This document shows positions 35,007 through 46,769 of a stretch of 64,000 bases of DNA, in pieces. The DNA comes from Siphonodentalium dalli. Lineage: Eukaryota; Mollusca; Scaphopoda; Gadilida; Siphonodentaliidae. How positions within the stretch are numbered: the first letter of the stretch is position 1; each line of letters opens with the position of its first letter. The stretch is taken from contig CP136063.1 in the NCBI GenBank assembly GCA_032622095.1, positions 79,521,980-79,585,979 of the forward strand. The letters are read 5' to 3'. Under the pieces are notes generated by a model, which saw only the letters and a list, made by a program, of their open reading frames with translations, was not told the origin of the DNA and did no database searches. Position numbers and translations under genes: made by a program.

Positions 35007-38000
35007 ATGATGACTGCGGGAACGCGTCTTACACAAAAGCTGAAGCCTAATTTAGCAGAATATCATACAAGAGCGATGAGGAAGGAATTTTCCACAAAAT
35101 ACTCATACCTTGCTGGAGTGAAAATTCCGCCGCCCATTCTAAGAAGCATTTATTCGGAATTCACACTGGATGCCACTGCTGATCAAAACCCGGAGGTGGA
35201 TGCACGTGTTAGTCTAGCTATTTTAACCGAAGACCCAGAGCTTACAGTTGATTTGAGGCATCTGAACAATGGAAGGCCTGGTGATACATTTGACAATTTT
35301 TTTGAAACACTGGAACAGCAAGTTGATGCTATGACAGCCGCGGATGAGCGGCGCCATAATGTGGAACACATATCAGTATTCATTTCTGTGTCAGACCTGA
35401 TCGAGCAAACGAAGAAGGCTTTGGGTGGAAAGAATCTCAATGATGTGCCGATTCCATGTGCAGCTACCGTTTTACTTGCATTTGTCCCGAAAAATTCTCA
35501 CAAAAAGGTATCAAAGTTGTACAAAGGAAGAGTACCACTCAGAATGAAAGTACAGACAAGACAGCTTCGATCAGCACACATGGACGATCACTACTGTGCA
35601 GCAATGTTTAAATACATGCGACAACATGCCGTTAAATTCAGGGAGCTTACAACATTTCTTTGCTTGGACGATAAATCAAAAGTAGATTTTGGAGAGCCGC
35701 ATTCATATCTTTCTTCTGGTGTCCGAGGCAAGCAGTCAATTGTTCCGAAGACCTCAGCGTTGTCTTGTCTAGATCATGACCAGAACAGTAAGGGATCTCT
35801 CACACCGTCAGTGTGTCTGGATATCCAAATTCCAGACGATGTTACTGGGAGTTTTTATCGCGGCAGTGTGACAATCTCTTTAACCCTTTACCCAACAAAC
35901 CGGCCAAAACCGGCCAAATAAAGCTTCTACAGCCTAAAATATCTTGGGTCTGTCTCAATAAAACCATACAAATATGGATATCATTGGAACCGGCTCATTG
36001 ACCACATTGTGATGGTTATAGTTATGCCCTGTGCCAATGCATTCTCTTATATATGCGAGTCGACCATAGGTCGCCTCGCATATATAAGAGAATGCATTGG
36101 CCTAAAAAAAATCTTTTTTTAACACTTTTTACCATTTTTTCTTACATTCTTTAACTTTTAATGTGTTAAGCCAATGCATTCTCTTATATATGCGAGGCGA
36201 CCTATGGTCGACTCGCATATATAAGAGAATGCATTGGCACAGGGCCCTTCTGTTGTGTAAAGGGATAAAGGACAGCACTTTCCAAGCGATCGCCGTTTAG
36301 ACATATGACCGAGTTGCTTCATATTCTCAAAGAGAGAGAAGAACAAGCCCACCCCTATTCTTATGATATATACAGATGGTGGGCCGGACCATCGCTTGAC
36401 TTACCACGCTGTTGCAATTTGCCTAATCCTACTGTTCAAACAGCTGGGACTTGAATTTTTGGTTGCCGGACGAACTGCACCAGGACACTCATGGGCCAAT
36501 CCAGCAGAAAGGATAATGTCCTTGTTGAATCTAGCCTTCCAAAACGCTGCATTATCGCGAGAAGAGATGTCATCAGATTTGGAACAGATAGTTAAGTGTT
36601 GCGGTGGGATGAGTGACATCCGAGCCAAAAGCGAAAAGGTCCCTGGCCTAAAATCATCATGGATCGCCTCTCTACAGAATATGATCAGTCTTCTTGAGGA
36701 ACGCCTATGTCGAGTACAGCTGAAAGGCAAACGCTTTCAAGTTGTACCTCCAGCTTCTGAGGAAGATGTGACTAACGCAGAAACCACAGGTGTAACAAAC
36801 ATTGACAGTTCCATAACCATTGGGTCCTATCAGATGGCACAACTGAAAAATGCCACCGATTACCATCAATTTCTGGGTATGTACATGTGAAAATCTATCC
36901 TTTCTAAAAGGCTTCAGAATTTAATAATCTACATTCATAATTTTATAATATTGAGAGATCAGATTCTCTATTTACTCAAATTTTATTTGAATGTCGATCT
37001 GAGATGCTATCAAACACTTATTTAATAATAATGGCAATATTATCCTTTTTATATTAACTTGATTCTTCTATGCAGTGCTATGCCTTATAGTTTGAGAAGT
37101 CTATTTAATATTCTTCAAAAGTGTGTAAGGTTAGAAAATGCAGACAACAGACAAGAAAATTGCTAAATTTCAGGAAAATGTTCAGATATTATATAAGTTC
37201 AACAAACTGGTCGTTTGTGAATTTATTATATGAGCATTTTCTATAGAACTCATGCAGCATCAATGCTGCTCCGGTTATCAAGGGGTTAAGTATGGTATTC
37301 AAATTTTACTTCTGATATTTTAATACTCCAGTTCTCCTGATATCTTCTTTTTCACAGAAAGCCACTGTCGAGAGCGACATTACCTGTTCCAAGTGCGACG
37401 ATGTGGTAACGAATCGTGCTGTCCTGCTGGTTCCAAGATTTGGCCCTGGCTACCAGATCCAGTCTGCAAAGCGGATGACAAATGCTTACACTATAAACCA
37501 TTCGATGATGTTTATGGGACAAATACAACAGAGGAGGATCGTCCATCGAGCCAGGTGCAAACCGTGGCTGCTGTCGCCCAAGAGCAACAGGTGAGTTTGG
37601 AAAATTTAATAACATTTTTAATGATTCATACTGAAAAAAAGATTTAGTTCAACCAGGTAATGATCCAGGAATCAATATTTTACGAACATGGTCTGACACT
37701 GTATCTTTAAATATTTCTTTTAATGTCAGATGGCATTGTATAAAACCTGTATGTACACATGCTAGACAGAATTAGAGTTTGTTTCACGTCGACTTATGCA
37801 TTCCAGTTTGTTCAATGACAAATTTCTACATTTTTATATCTTACAGGGATGCAAGAATAGTGTTCTCGTTGGGCAGAATGTGAGGTCTGTTGTACAGAGT
37901 GCAGAAAACCACGCTGTATCTACTCTAAGATGAGGCTCACAACCAGGGAATCACGATCTCTCAAATACACACTGGAAAAGCATGATTACAGCTGTGGATC

Positions 38001-38755
38001 AGTCATACTACCAGATGGTATGTTTATAGGCAAACAAAAAGATTGTTTAAAGTTTATTATCCTGACACTGACATTTGCGAAAAATATGCATATTTTCAGA
38101 TGAATTATCATGATCTTCGTAGTATTCTGTTTCAATTGTGGCTTCTTTCTGCTAAATTTAATAATATTCCCTGTAAGGAAAATTTGAATTATGCATATTA
38201 ATAGTATTTCTATAAAAAGTCATGTCGATATGTTAGGTTCTAGCCTCTTTGGAAACAGAATTTTCACTCCAGCAAGGTATGAGTATTTTGTGGAAAATTC
38301 CTTCCTCATCGCTCTTGTATGATATCTCCTGAGGATTTACATAGGGTTTATGTCTGCCAATATATGAATTCGTGAAATTTTGGAATTCATATTAGGTATA
38401 TATACTATTATATTTAATATACTAAGATGTTATGTAGATCCTGCCAAGAGAAGATGCACATTCAATGACGTCACATATTTAATTGTTCTATTGCAGGTGA
38501 CCCGCTACAATTAGGAAAAGTGTTTGTGCGATTGCAGCTATGCTTCAATACACCGATAGAGTTTCCGTATTATTCATGTGCAGCAGGGAGGACAGAACGA
38601 AACCAGAGACTTCCAGAGACCCATAACTTCTTCTGAAATTCAACATAGTGTTGCCTGTGTGCCAGGCTTGTTTCTCTGACAGGAGGGTGGAGCGAAACGG
38701 TCGTGATTGCTTCGACCTTATTAGTTCCTCTTTTGTCAGAGCGTTGAGCACGGGT
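35007..38755 (+). pseudogene. DDE-transposase-like multi-exon gene, broken
   Basis: Exonic blocks in order: 35007-35880 (CLDDKSKVDFGEP, first acidic site; FYRGSV), 36265-36876 (IYTDGGPDHR, second; NPAERIMSLLNLAFQ, Glu 43 residues on; donor GGTATGT), 37358-37590 (SHCRERHYLFQVRRC, Cys-rich; phase fits; donor CAGGTGAGT), 37857-38017 (CEVCCTECRKPRC) and 38497 onward (GDPLQLGKVFVRLQL; LPVCQACFSDRR). I recognise the TDGGPDH…NPAERIMS pattern as a transposase-like family expanded in invertebrates but cannot name it safely. It is broken by a MITE at 35884-36264, by a stop and frameshift before TDGGP, by a frame change ahead of the Cys cluster, by TGA after NFF near 38634, and by a second MITE at 38798. 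Confidence 0.65.
35880..36268. mobile_element. TTAA MITE with CCCTTTAC ends inside the DDE-like gene
   Basis: TTAA (35880-35883) is followed by CCCTTTACCCAACA; the right end is TGTTGTGTAAAGGG followed by ATAA (36265-36268), a one-base change from TTAA. CCC…GGG ends at TTAA are usual for piggyBac-type elements. It contains two copies of a ~70-bp palindrome (GCCAATGCATTCTCTTATAT and complement; 36033-36102 and 36171-36239) arranged as mirror images. It separates FYRG from the following transposase block. Confidence 0.75.
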
Positions 38756-38797
38756 GAGTCGTGTTGGCCGCGCCTCCGGGTGCAGCTGCCCCCGTGC

Positions 38798-39388
38798 TTA
38801 AAGGGGTACTGTACGCCATTTTCATTAAATTTCCGGTGACAACAACGATCTAATATCGATAATATATAGAAACATAAGTAATTTGAGTCGAAGATGTATT
38901 CTGTAAACGCTCAGGTTAATAGGCTATCTTAAAATTTAATAATTTAAAAGTTAATAATTTGATATAAATTGAATTTATGACTGGAGCCATAAAATGGCGT
39001 CAATTAAATTACGAATTACCGTAATCAAAAATAGTAATTGAGGGATACTGGATTTTTAAACCGATCGCACACACGATTGCTTAAAATAATATGATGATAC
39101 GGGGAGAACACTCAAGCCACTCACTGACTAGCGACGATACAATAACTTAAATGATTATATGGGACTAGTATGCATATAATATAACTTTTATTTGATTCAT
39201 TTGGTTGAAAACTTTACAAAAATTACTCGACAACGACAATTTGTATATTTGCATTCCGGTAAATTTGTCATCCGTAACATGACTTCGTACTCAACAGACT
39301 TTCAAATAATGGAAAAATTGTTACCTTATTCTCCGACTCGGAGACTATAGACACCAACAACAACATGTGGCGTACAGTACCCCTTTAA
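38798..39388. mobile_element. TTAA MITE with 17-bp perfect inverted ends
   Basis: TTAA (38798-38801) then AGGGGTACTGTACGCCA; the right end TGGCGTACAGTACCCCT then TTAA (39385-39388). The termini are perfectly complementary. The AT-rich interior does not code. It interrupts the C-terminal part of the DDE-like gene or sequence adjoining it. Confidence 0.9.
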
Positions 39389-39597
39389 CGCCAGTGAGAC
39401 GGTTTTGGATTAGGCTTATGGATTTAATCCCTGACGCCGTGTTGGCCGCAATGCAAAGGAGTCGGGTATTGGACATTGCTAACTGGAGTCTCCAGTCTAG
39501 CAGGGGATACCTGACCCTTTGCCTGGAGTTCCGGACTGAAGATGCTGGCATCCAGAGATCGCAGGCCCGGGACACCAACTCCAAGACCACCCAATGA
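39389..39597 (+). CDS. Unrecognised ORF, TE-associated (first of overlapping pair)
   Basis: An open frame reading LMDLIPDAVLAAMQRSRVLD then NWSLQSSRGYLTLCLEFRTE, ending in TGA at 39595-39597. Its 5' limit is the right end of a MITE, so the natural start is unknown. GC content is much higher than the surroundings. The stop overlaps the ATG of the next frame (ATGA), as in many transposon and gag-like ORF pairs. I do not recognise a domain with certainty. Confidence 0.4.
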
Positions 39598-40256
39598 ATA
39601 GTGGGAAGAAGGGACCCACAAAGAAAACGACGCCTTCAAGAAAGAAAAGGGACGCCGCCAGACGGGCGAAATGGAAGAAACAGAAGGGGGTGACTGTTGA
39701 TCGGCCAGTCGCCCCTCCCCGTGTGGTTCAGCCGTCTAGAGTCACAGTCGGCAGGCCGGAGTTGTCTGAGAGACGCCCAGACGACCCGGCCAGCATGGAG
39801 ACAGGTGACATCAGACGAGTTAGCAGGGACTTCGTTGATCTGCCGGAGGTCCCTGCTGTCGTCACTGAAGCAGGCGGAGACAGGGACGTGGACACCACCC
39901 CAGATGTTCCTGCCGCCAGCTTTGACGTGGAGATGGAAACACCACCCAGCCATTCTCCACAAGGGGTGGAAAGCACCATCTCCGCCCCACCGACGCCGAA
40001 GTACGAAGAGAGGCCGGCGTCGCCAACACCCGAAGACATCGAGGAAGAAAGATCCAGCCTCAAGATAGCGATTTTGGACCACCACTCAGCAGGAATGACG
40101 TATCCACTCACCAACTACGAGTTCTTCCTGCTGAGGGATCGCCAGGTCTACCGAGAACCAGACAAGCGAGACCCTGCAAAAGGAAAAGCCACAGTACTCA
40201 AAGGAAACAGAATTGGCTTTTCCAAATATCCTCCACTGCCAGGAAAGAAAAAATAG
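39594..40256 (+). CDS. Unrecognised 220-residue basic/Pro-rich ORF, TE-associated
   Basis: ATG at 39594 overlaps the preceding stop. The N-terminus is strongly basic (KKGPTKKTTPSRKKRDAARR), the middle is acidic, Pro/Thr-rich and probably disordered, and the C-terminus (MTYPLTNYEFFLLRDRQVYR … SKYPPLPGKKK) looks more ordered. GC content and the intact frame contrast with the AT-rich intron, suggesting a relatively young insertion. The layout (basic, 'SRKKRDAARRAKWKK') resembles small ORFs that accompany invertebrate mobile elements. It could be an accessory ORF of the DDE-like element to the left; that is not established. Confidence 0.45.
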   Translation: MNSGKKGPTKKTTPSRKKRDAARRAKWKKQKGVTVDRPVAPPRVVQPSRVTVGRPELSERRPDDPASMETGDIRRVSRDFVDLPEVPAVVTEAGGDRDVDTTPDVPAASFDVEMETPPSHSPQGVESTISAPPTPKYEERPASPTPEDIEEERSSLKIAILDHHSAGMTYPLTNYEFFLLRDRQVYREPDKRDPAKGKATVLKGNRIGFSKYPPLPGKKK

Positions 40257-40562
40257 TGACTCAATACACATCAACAAAATGCTATTCTTTTTTTTCTTCT
40301 GAATAAAGGCAAAAACATGAGGGGTTAAGGGGAGGACCATTCGGTCCTTCCGACAATCCCGGGGCTGCCACCCCAAACCACCCACTTCTCTCATGACATT
40401 TTTGGAGAAAAAATTAAATATATTTTCTTGAAAACCATGATAAAACTTTAGGGTAGGGGGTTTAAAATAGGGTCGGCAGGGAAACCCAAACCACAAATAT
40501 TTTTTTCATTGGCCTAAGGTAACCAGTATATCTGAAAACGCCCATAACTCGAACAGTATGTG

Positions 40563-40630
40563 AACCTTTAACTCAGCTGACCTTCTGATCATGTATCGTT
40601 TTGCAGGTTGTTATGATCAGATTCGGATGT
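40563..40630 (+). pseudogene. Relic of HPGD exon 4 acceptor inside intron 1 (copy C)
   Basis: Counterpart of 22153-22222 in unit C: GTATCGTTTTGCAGGTTG then TTATGATCAGATTCGGATG. Present in both units, so the relic predates the B/C duplication. Confidence 0.6.
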
Positions 40631-41436
40631 ATAATATACCCAGAATCCCCGATTCGTTTATTGGGGTATATATTCAGTGAAAGGCAGTAATTATAAACCT
40701 CGCCGGATAAACGAGAACTCGTGCATGGGTCGTCTGATTCAATTAAATGACAAATACATGTGTGTAAAAACCAATAAATATGTACACTGACATGTGTTTG
40801 TGTGGCATGCGTATAGCAACCAATAAATGTGTGTAACTACTAACAACCAATATATATGTACACTGACATGTGTGTGTGTGGTATGCGTATAGCAACCAAT
40901 ACATGTGTGTAGCAAACAATAATAAATAAATGTAGCAGCCAATAACTATTTGTAGCAACCAATAAATATTTTTATTAATTAGCTATAGGTTATCGGCCGC
41001 AATAAGTAGAACTCTGCCCGCGTTTTAAGTAACGAAAGTCGGCCAATATGTGGAAAACACGGCCAATAAGTAAAAAAAAAAGTCGGCCAAAAAGTAAAAA
41101 GGCGGTAACGTAAATGGCGTCATACGTATTTAACTCGATCGGCAAAGAATATTGGGTCGACGGAAGATAGATTGCAATTGATTTCGGATGAATTACGGCG
41201 AGTCACTGTTTTGGGAGTGAATATACATGTACGTTGATCAACTACATGTATCCGTATCAATATCATTACCAGTGGAAACTGTTGCAAGCTGCAAGTTCTT
41301 CACAAAGTTCACAAGGATAAAAATTGCTGGAATAATTGTTAATTTAATAAAACACACAATGGTATATCTATGTTAATATATTCATCCTGTGAAACAATTA
41401 TTCCTATTGTTGCTAATTAATAAAATACTTATGAAT

Positions 41437-41545
41437 TGGTTGTTTCCACATTGACCGAGTTATGACGTATTAGCCTGCGGCCTCAGGTCAATACGACAGA
41501 CCTCGGCCTCATAACTCGGCCAATATGGAAACAATCAATTAATAA
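41437..41545. mobile_element. Palindromic MITE (GTTGTTTCCA family), unit C copy
   Basis: Colinear with 22976-23112 but shorter by an internal deletion in the left arm (GAGTTATGACGTATTAGCC). Ends read TTGGTTGTTTCCACATTGAC and AATATGGAAACAATCAA. Confidence 0.65.
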
Positions 41546-42606
41546 CATAGAGTATTAATCAGCTAATAAATATCCAGTCGTAAAAAGCAGATACCAGCGT
41601 CATACATGTAAGTAACACAAGTCGGTCAATAAGTCGAAAACACGGCCAATAAGTAAAAAAAACAGTAGGCCAATAAGTAGAAACGCTGCCAAAAAGTCAA
41701 CGGTAACGTAAATGACGTCATACGTTTTTAAGCTCGGCATAATAAATATAAGAATATTGGGTTGACGGAAAATATATTACAGTTGGTGTTGAATGATAAC
41801 TTGACACTGGAATAATTACGTATTGTCGGTATTTTGTGGAGCAACTATACGTGGAAGAACTATCCATATCAATACCATTCCCAGTGGAAACAGACAGTAC
41901 TGTGAAATCGCTTCAAGTTCTTCAAAATTAAAGTTCACAAGAATACACATTACTCCAACAACTGAATATAGTAAAACACACAGTATCAATATGATACAGT
42001 TATGTTGATATTTTCTTCCTGCGAAATAACACAATTATTAATAAAATTGCTTATCAATTGCTTGCTTCCACACTGACCCGAGCTCGGCCTCATAACTCGC
42101 CCAATATGGAAACAACCAACCAATAACTATACAGTAGCATCCTAGACATATTTGTAGTAAAATATTTATTAGCAAAAATACATATTTGTAACAAACAATA
42201 ATTGGGTGTAGCAACCAATACATATTTGTAGCAGCCAATAAATATGTGTAGCTACCAACACATATTTGTAGCAACGGAAGGAATATATTCGTGCGTGAAC
42301 ACTTGGAACTGGAACTATGTACTAGTAAGGTTGGGATTGCTTAAATACATTGATTCTCGATCATGTATAGGCCACAAATTTAAGAGTAGAACGTGTACCT
42401 ACTTTCAGTCAAATTTTATAAATCGACCTTACAAATCGCAATTAAAATAAAAAATTCTAACCATGGGGTGTTCATTGGAAACACTGTTGGGAAACAGTCG
42501 AGATAGAAAGACGAACCCGAATGAGTGGTTCTGGTTCCGGCCGGGGGTGGTGCAGTTGGGAAGACAATATATAGCCATCTAGTCTGATGTCCACACATCT
42601 ATCCAG

Positions 42607-42730
42607 GTTTGCTTGGTTGATATCAACCTAATTAAAGGGAAAGAAACCAGAGCCGAATTTATTGCCAACTATGGTGACGGAGCAGTCGAATTTATTGAAT
42701 GTGACATCACGAAGACAGATGGGCTTGAAG
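42607..42730 (+). CDS. HPGD-like dehydrogenase copy C, exon 2
   Basis: 124 bp after a TATCCAG acceptor, ending …CTT GAA G|GTTAGT. Encodes VCLVDINLIKGKETRAEFIA and ECDITKTDGLE: beta-2 with the terminal Asp that favours NAD+, and beta-3 with the C-D pair that contacts adenine in this subfamily. Leaves phase 1, matching exon 3. Intact where copy B has a stop. Confidence 0.88.
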
Positions 42731-42907
42731 GTTAGTAACATCATTTGTGTAGACAAATTTAGGTAAGTCTGTGTGGGATATAAGTATGGGTTTATTCAAT
42801 TTAACAAAATAATACTAAGTTATCACACGCATATAACGAAGAATAATATCGCGCCCTATAAATAATCATAAATAATGTGAACATTGGGTATAATATACAG
42901 ATTATAT

Positions 42908-43012
42908 ATGCAATCAACGTCATTTTCGACGTATACAAAGTATGTAGTTCGGCATCCGACACTTCTATACGCCGACAGATGCATCGAAAACGACGTTGAT
43001 TGCTTATAATTA
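42908..43012. repeat. Small hairpin repeat
   Basis: GCAATCAACGTCATTTTCGA is mirrored by TCGAAAACGACGTTGATTGC about 60 bp further on. It lies at the left edge of sequence absent from copy B (about 42911-43838). An ORF at 43105-43326 in that insertion matched nothing I know. Confidence 0.7.
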
Positions 43013-44080
43013 CGACAATCCGCATATTAGTTGGTGATTAAACAAGTTCTTTTTAAAGAAACTATATTAAAAACACTAAAATAGTAAAACTACCCAAGTG
43101 ATATTTGTGTCTGGACTCAGCTGCTCTTTTAACCGAAATGGGAAATTGGGTCGAGAATAAATTGGGCGACCGACCGGAAGTTCGAGATGCATACACACAA
43201 TTCGATCGCTATTTCCGACATTCCAACTACACAAAAGCAAGACACCACACCCGTAAACTGTTAAACTATACTTGTTGGTGTAAATTTCACTTATTTAAAA
43301 CGATTCTAGAACATCTGTTGGCATAAAGACAATCCGATTCGATAGCAATTCCGAAGCGGTGTTCCCAAACTTCCCCACCGAATTTGTGGTCTCCGGTGAA
43401 ACAATCGCTACAAAGGTGCATTATATGCTCTCATGACCACTGCCATGTCATATTAGTATTGACACGAAGCTGGATAAATGCTAATACTAATGGTGGAATA
43501 GTTATGCAATACATTCCTTTATCCCCAAATAAATTAATGTACTATTTTGCTGTTTAATCGGCGATAATTTTTCGCTGAGATTTGGCGTCTTGCGTTACCA
43601 CTAGAAACGGAAGTGATTTCTTGCGATTTGATTGGTGGACTAAATTAAATTCCGGGTAAATTCACCCCATGGATATTCGACTTGGTTTGCGAACTGTTTA
43701 AAGTATCACAACATTCAGTGATGCGGGAAACGACACTATCCTCGACTGATAGATAGTGTCGCTACCAAGCGTATCTAAGGGCCTTGACCAATCATATGCA
43801 CGCATTTTAGTCAAAGCGAAAGTAGTTGTAATTATATCTATGACAAACAGTCTTCTGGGACAATTTGTTGTAGGTATGGCGGCCATTTTTCTGTTTAATA
43901 TCGAATATTTATTAATTTGAAACTATCAGATTGATTGAATTATTTTTGCGTGACGTCTACTAAATGTGTTGTCATTATGTGCACGTATTCACCGTTGTTA
44001 CGATGTATACGATAGAGTTCTTTCCCACTACGTTACATTAAAGGCGCCACTATAAAGTTACATCTATTTAAAACGATTTA

Positions 44081-46579
44081 GCATAATCATAGACTAAAAA
44101 TAGGATAGACGTCGCACTCATGGTTATCAACCTGTAACGCTACAGGACGTCGCCATTGCTTTGGCCCTCAAGCGTTAAGGTAGTTCAGAAAACTAGGGGG
44201 AGATAATTTTACGTTATATTTACATCGAGTTCGCGTAGGTTGGGGAGAGATATTCGTAATAAAAGTACTTTATACTAACTTTGTAATATTATGAATTTTA
44301 GGTGACATCAACTGAATGCCTAAGAATGCGATTTTGTTCAAGAAAGGTTTTCCTGAAATAGAAAGTGCCCGCAATTCGATGTTGTTTGCGGCATAATGAA
44401 AAACTGCCCGATATTCGTTTTTACGACAAGCGTTTTATTTCCACGATTTCGTACTGGTTTTAGTTATATAATTATACCTTAACGGACACTATAAGGGGTT
44501 CACTACTCCGTGTATATGCAATAGCAGCATACATAAGATATGTCCACCTACTAATTATTACTCATTATGATTATCATTCCACGGATACATACGTGTAGTT
44601 GATCTGTAGTTGGCTAACGACTGTACATAGATCATATTCCACCAGTACAAAACCTGGAAACTTTTAGATGTTCTGACCATTACGACAGGGGGCTTTATAA
44701 CATTGAATAACAAGGCAGGGAATATATTTCTTTGTTGATACATGTCCCTCAATAGTCTACTTCACATTATGGGGTGGTCCCAGCTTGAGATTCAATGTAG
44801 GGGGCCACAGTAGGGGTTTTCATCTAATAAGTTCAACAAACAGGCGTATCTGTGGTCTTATTATATGAATTAACCTAAACATGAATGTAAAGGGTATATC
44901 TGTCCACTATGATATTAAAATACATATCAACGAAGAATAGTTAATTGTATAGGCTATTTTGAAACTGTGCAATATAATCCATACAGTAATAAAATAGTTA
45001 GTGATTATCGTACAATTTGGAATTTGTTTAAATACCAGTATGATAACATACTTATAGTCCATTAGAGAATTACAGTTACTGAAGCTGAATGGGATCTTGA
45101 AATGCTATTGGGAGCTAGAGGATACTTTTTTTCAGAATGGAGGGGACAGTCCCCGGGACTCATAATGTGCATATGGACATGGGTGTTGCCTTAGTGTGGA
45201 TAAGTACCATGTGACATGTGATAGAGAGATGAACAATGTTTGTAATTTATTATTAATTTAATGATGAACTTATAAATAGTATAATCATTTGTGGCTCTTT
45301 CCTTGACAGTCAGTGAAACATCAGCTAGATTTTTATCCAGGATTTTTACACAAGTATAGTTAAATTCCTTCTTTATCTTGAACACATCATTGCATTCTGC
45401 ATCTCATTCTGTCTCTCTGGTTTTTTGTTTCGCTTCACGCATGTTGCACACATGACTTTCTGACCCACCAATGTTATGAAGGTGTTGCCATTGACATATC
45501 TGTCCACTTCCTGAAATGATACAGAATTTGAAGCATTTAATTTTAATTCATAAATAATTTACAGGTAGGCATACTGGTATGAAATATCTTATATTGGGAT
45601 ATTTCCCATATGCAGTACTACACCACTCACCAGTACCTACATTGGCAAACCATGTTTACATATTCAGTTGTTAACACCTCTTTATGATAGCAGTAATAAA
45701 TTATCATACAAAAATAATGCTATATTGCTATAATATATTAATAAATAAGGCTAATGATATTATATTTCAACACAGCTGACCAGTATGTGTATAAATTATA
45801 ATTAATGCCCACTCAGTCTCAATGCCATTTATCAACATTATGCATTATGAATGTGATTATATCATCTAATCGACTAATGATCAAAAGACTATATGAAAAA
45901 TATGTTATGAACAAATGATATATATTACATAAAGGGGACATGAAACAATTCAAACTATGAATAGTATAATAACTACAATATAATCTAGGAGTAGGACATG
46001 TAAACTGCCCAATTGGTGAATTGATTTGACTATTCATTTCTAAATTATTACTGTAGTACACCTGATCACACCTGGTAGTGGCATGGAAATTCTTGACATC
46101 TGACAGCTGTCATTGAAATAGTTCTTCTATAAAACAAGTTTGGATCGGTACCACATACATACATAATATTCTAATTACCAAATGCAACCAGGTGAGATGT
46201 ATTAAATTAATTTAATTTTGAAAGTCGTTATAACATAACTTAATCCAGGTGAAAATGACAAAAATAGAATACAGAATTTCGTGTTGTTTTACTACAAAAA
46301 TGGACTCAAACGGCATAAAAACTCACCTTTCTTACTCCACAACGGACACCCTTTGAAACGTGAGATTCTGGTCGTTCATGGCAGTTGGTGTACAATTAAT
46401 TCAGCTGCAATAGACGCCAGATTTTCCTCTTTTTATTGCGATGAGAAAGCACTGTTTTGATTAGAATAATCGGAGTTGAACTACCTTTAGCAATGGCGGA
46501 CAGAATCTGAGTGCGTTACCGATTGGCCGATCAAATGACGTTGAGTGGCGTATCTATCCTTCATCTATGGCATAATCAT
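44081..46579. mobile_element. 2.48-kb insertion with 10-bp target duplication in intron 2 of copy C
   Basis: GCATAATCAT occurs at 44081-44090 and 46570-46579; unit B has it once (…TTTAGCATAATCATTGAAA), so 44091-46569 is an insertion. The ends are imperfectly inverted (AGGATAGACGTCGCACTCA against AGGATAGATACGCCACTCA). A 9-10-bp duplication suggests a MULE-like or similar DNA transposon. No transposase is recognisable. On the - strand, a short open segment around 45365-45520 after a TTTCAG and another ending at 46326 with GGTGAGT could be exons; I could not assign them. Confidence 0.75.
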
Positions 46580-46656
46580 TGAAATTTATTAGTCCCGGTT
46601 CCGGTCATTTATGACGTATGTTTATCCGTGCACCTGGTTTCAATTTCATATTTCAG

Positions 46657-46769
46657 AACTTATTCCGAAAACAATTGATCTGTTCGGCCGGGTGGATGTT
46701 GTGATTAACAATGCTGGCGTGGTCTTCGGCGACTACTCTGACTTCGAGAGGTGCATAAACGTCAACTTG
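46657..46769 (+). CDS. HPGD-like dehydrogenase copy C, exon 3
   Basis: 113 bp after CATATTTCAG. Completes the split Glu and encodes LIPKTIDLFGRVDVVINNAG and the following helix FERCINVNL: beta-4 with the SDR structural NNAG motif, and the Asn of the catalytic tetrad in INVNL. Ends phase 0 at GTAGGT. The homologous exon in copy B has NNVG. Confidence 0.88.

Noticed and set aside
43105-43326. 73-residue ORF in the copy C-specific insertion
   Set aside because: No recognisable domain, no splice context and no second copy in the window.
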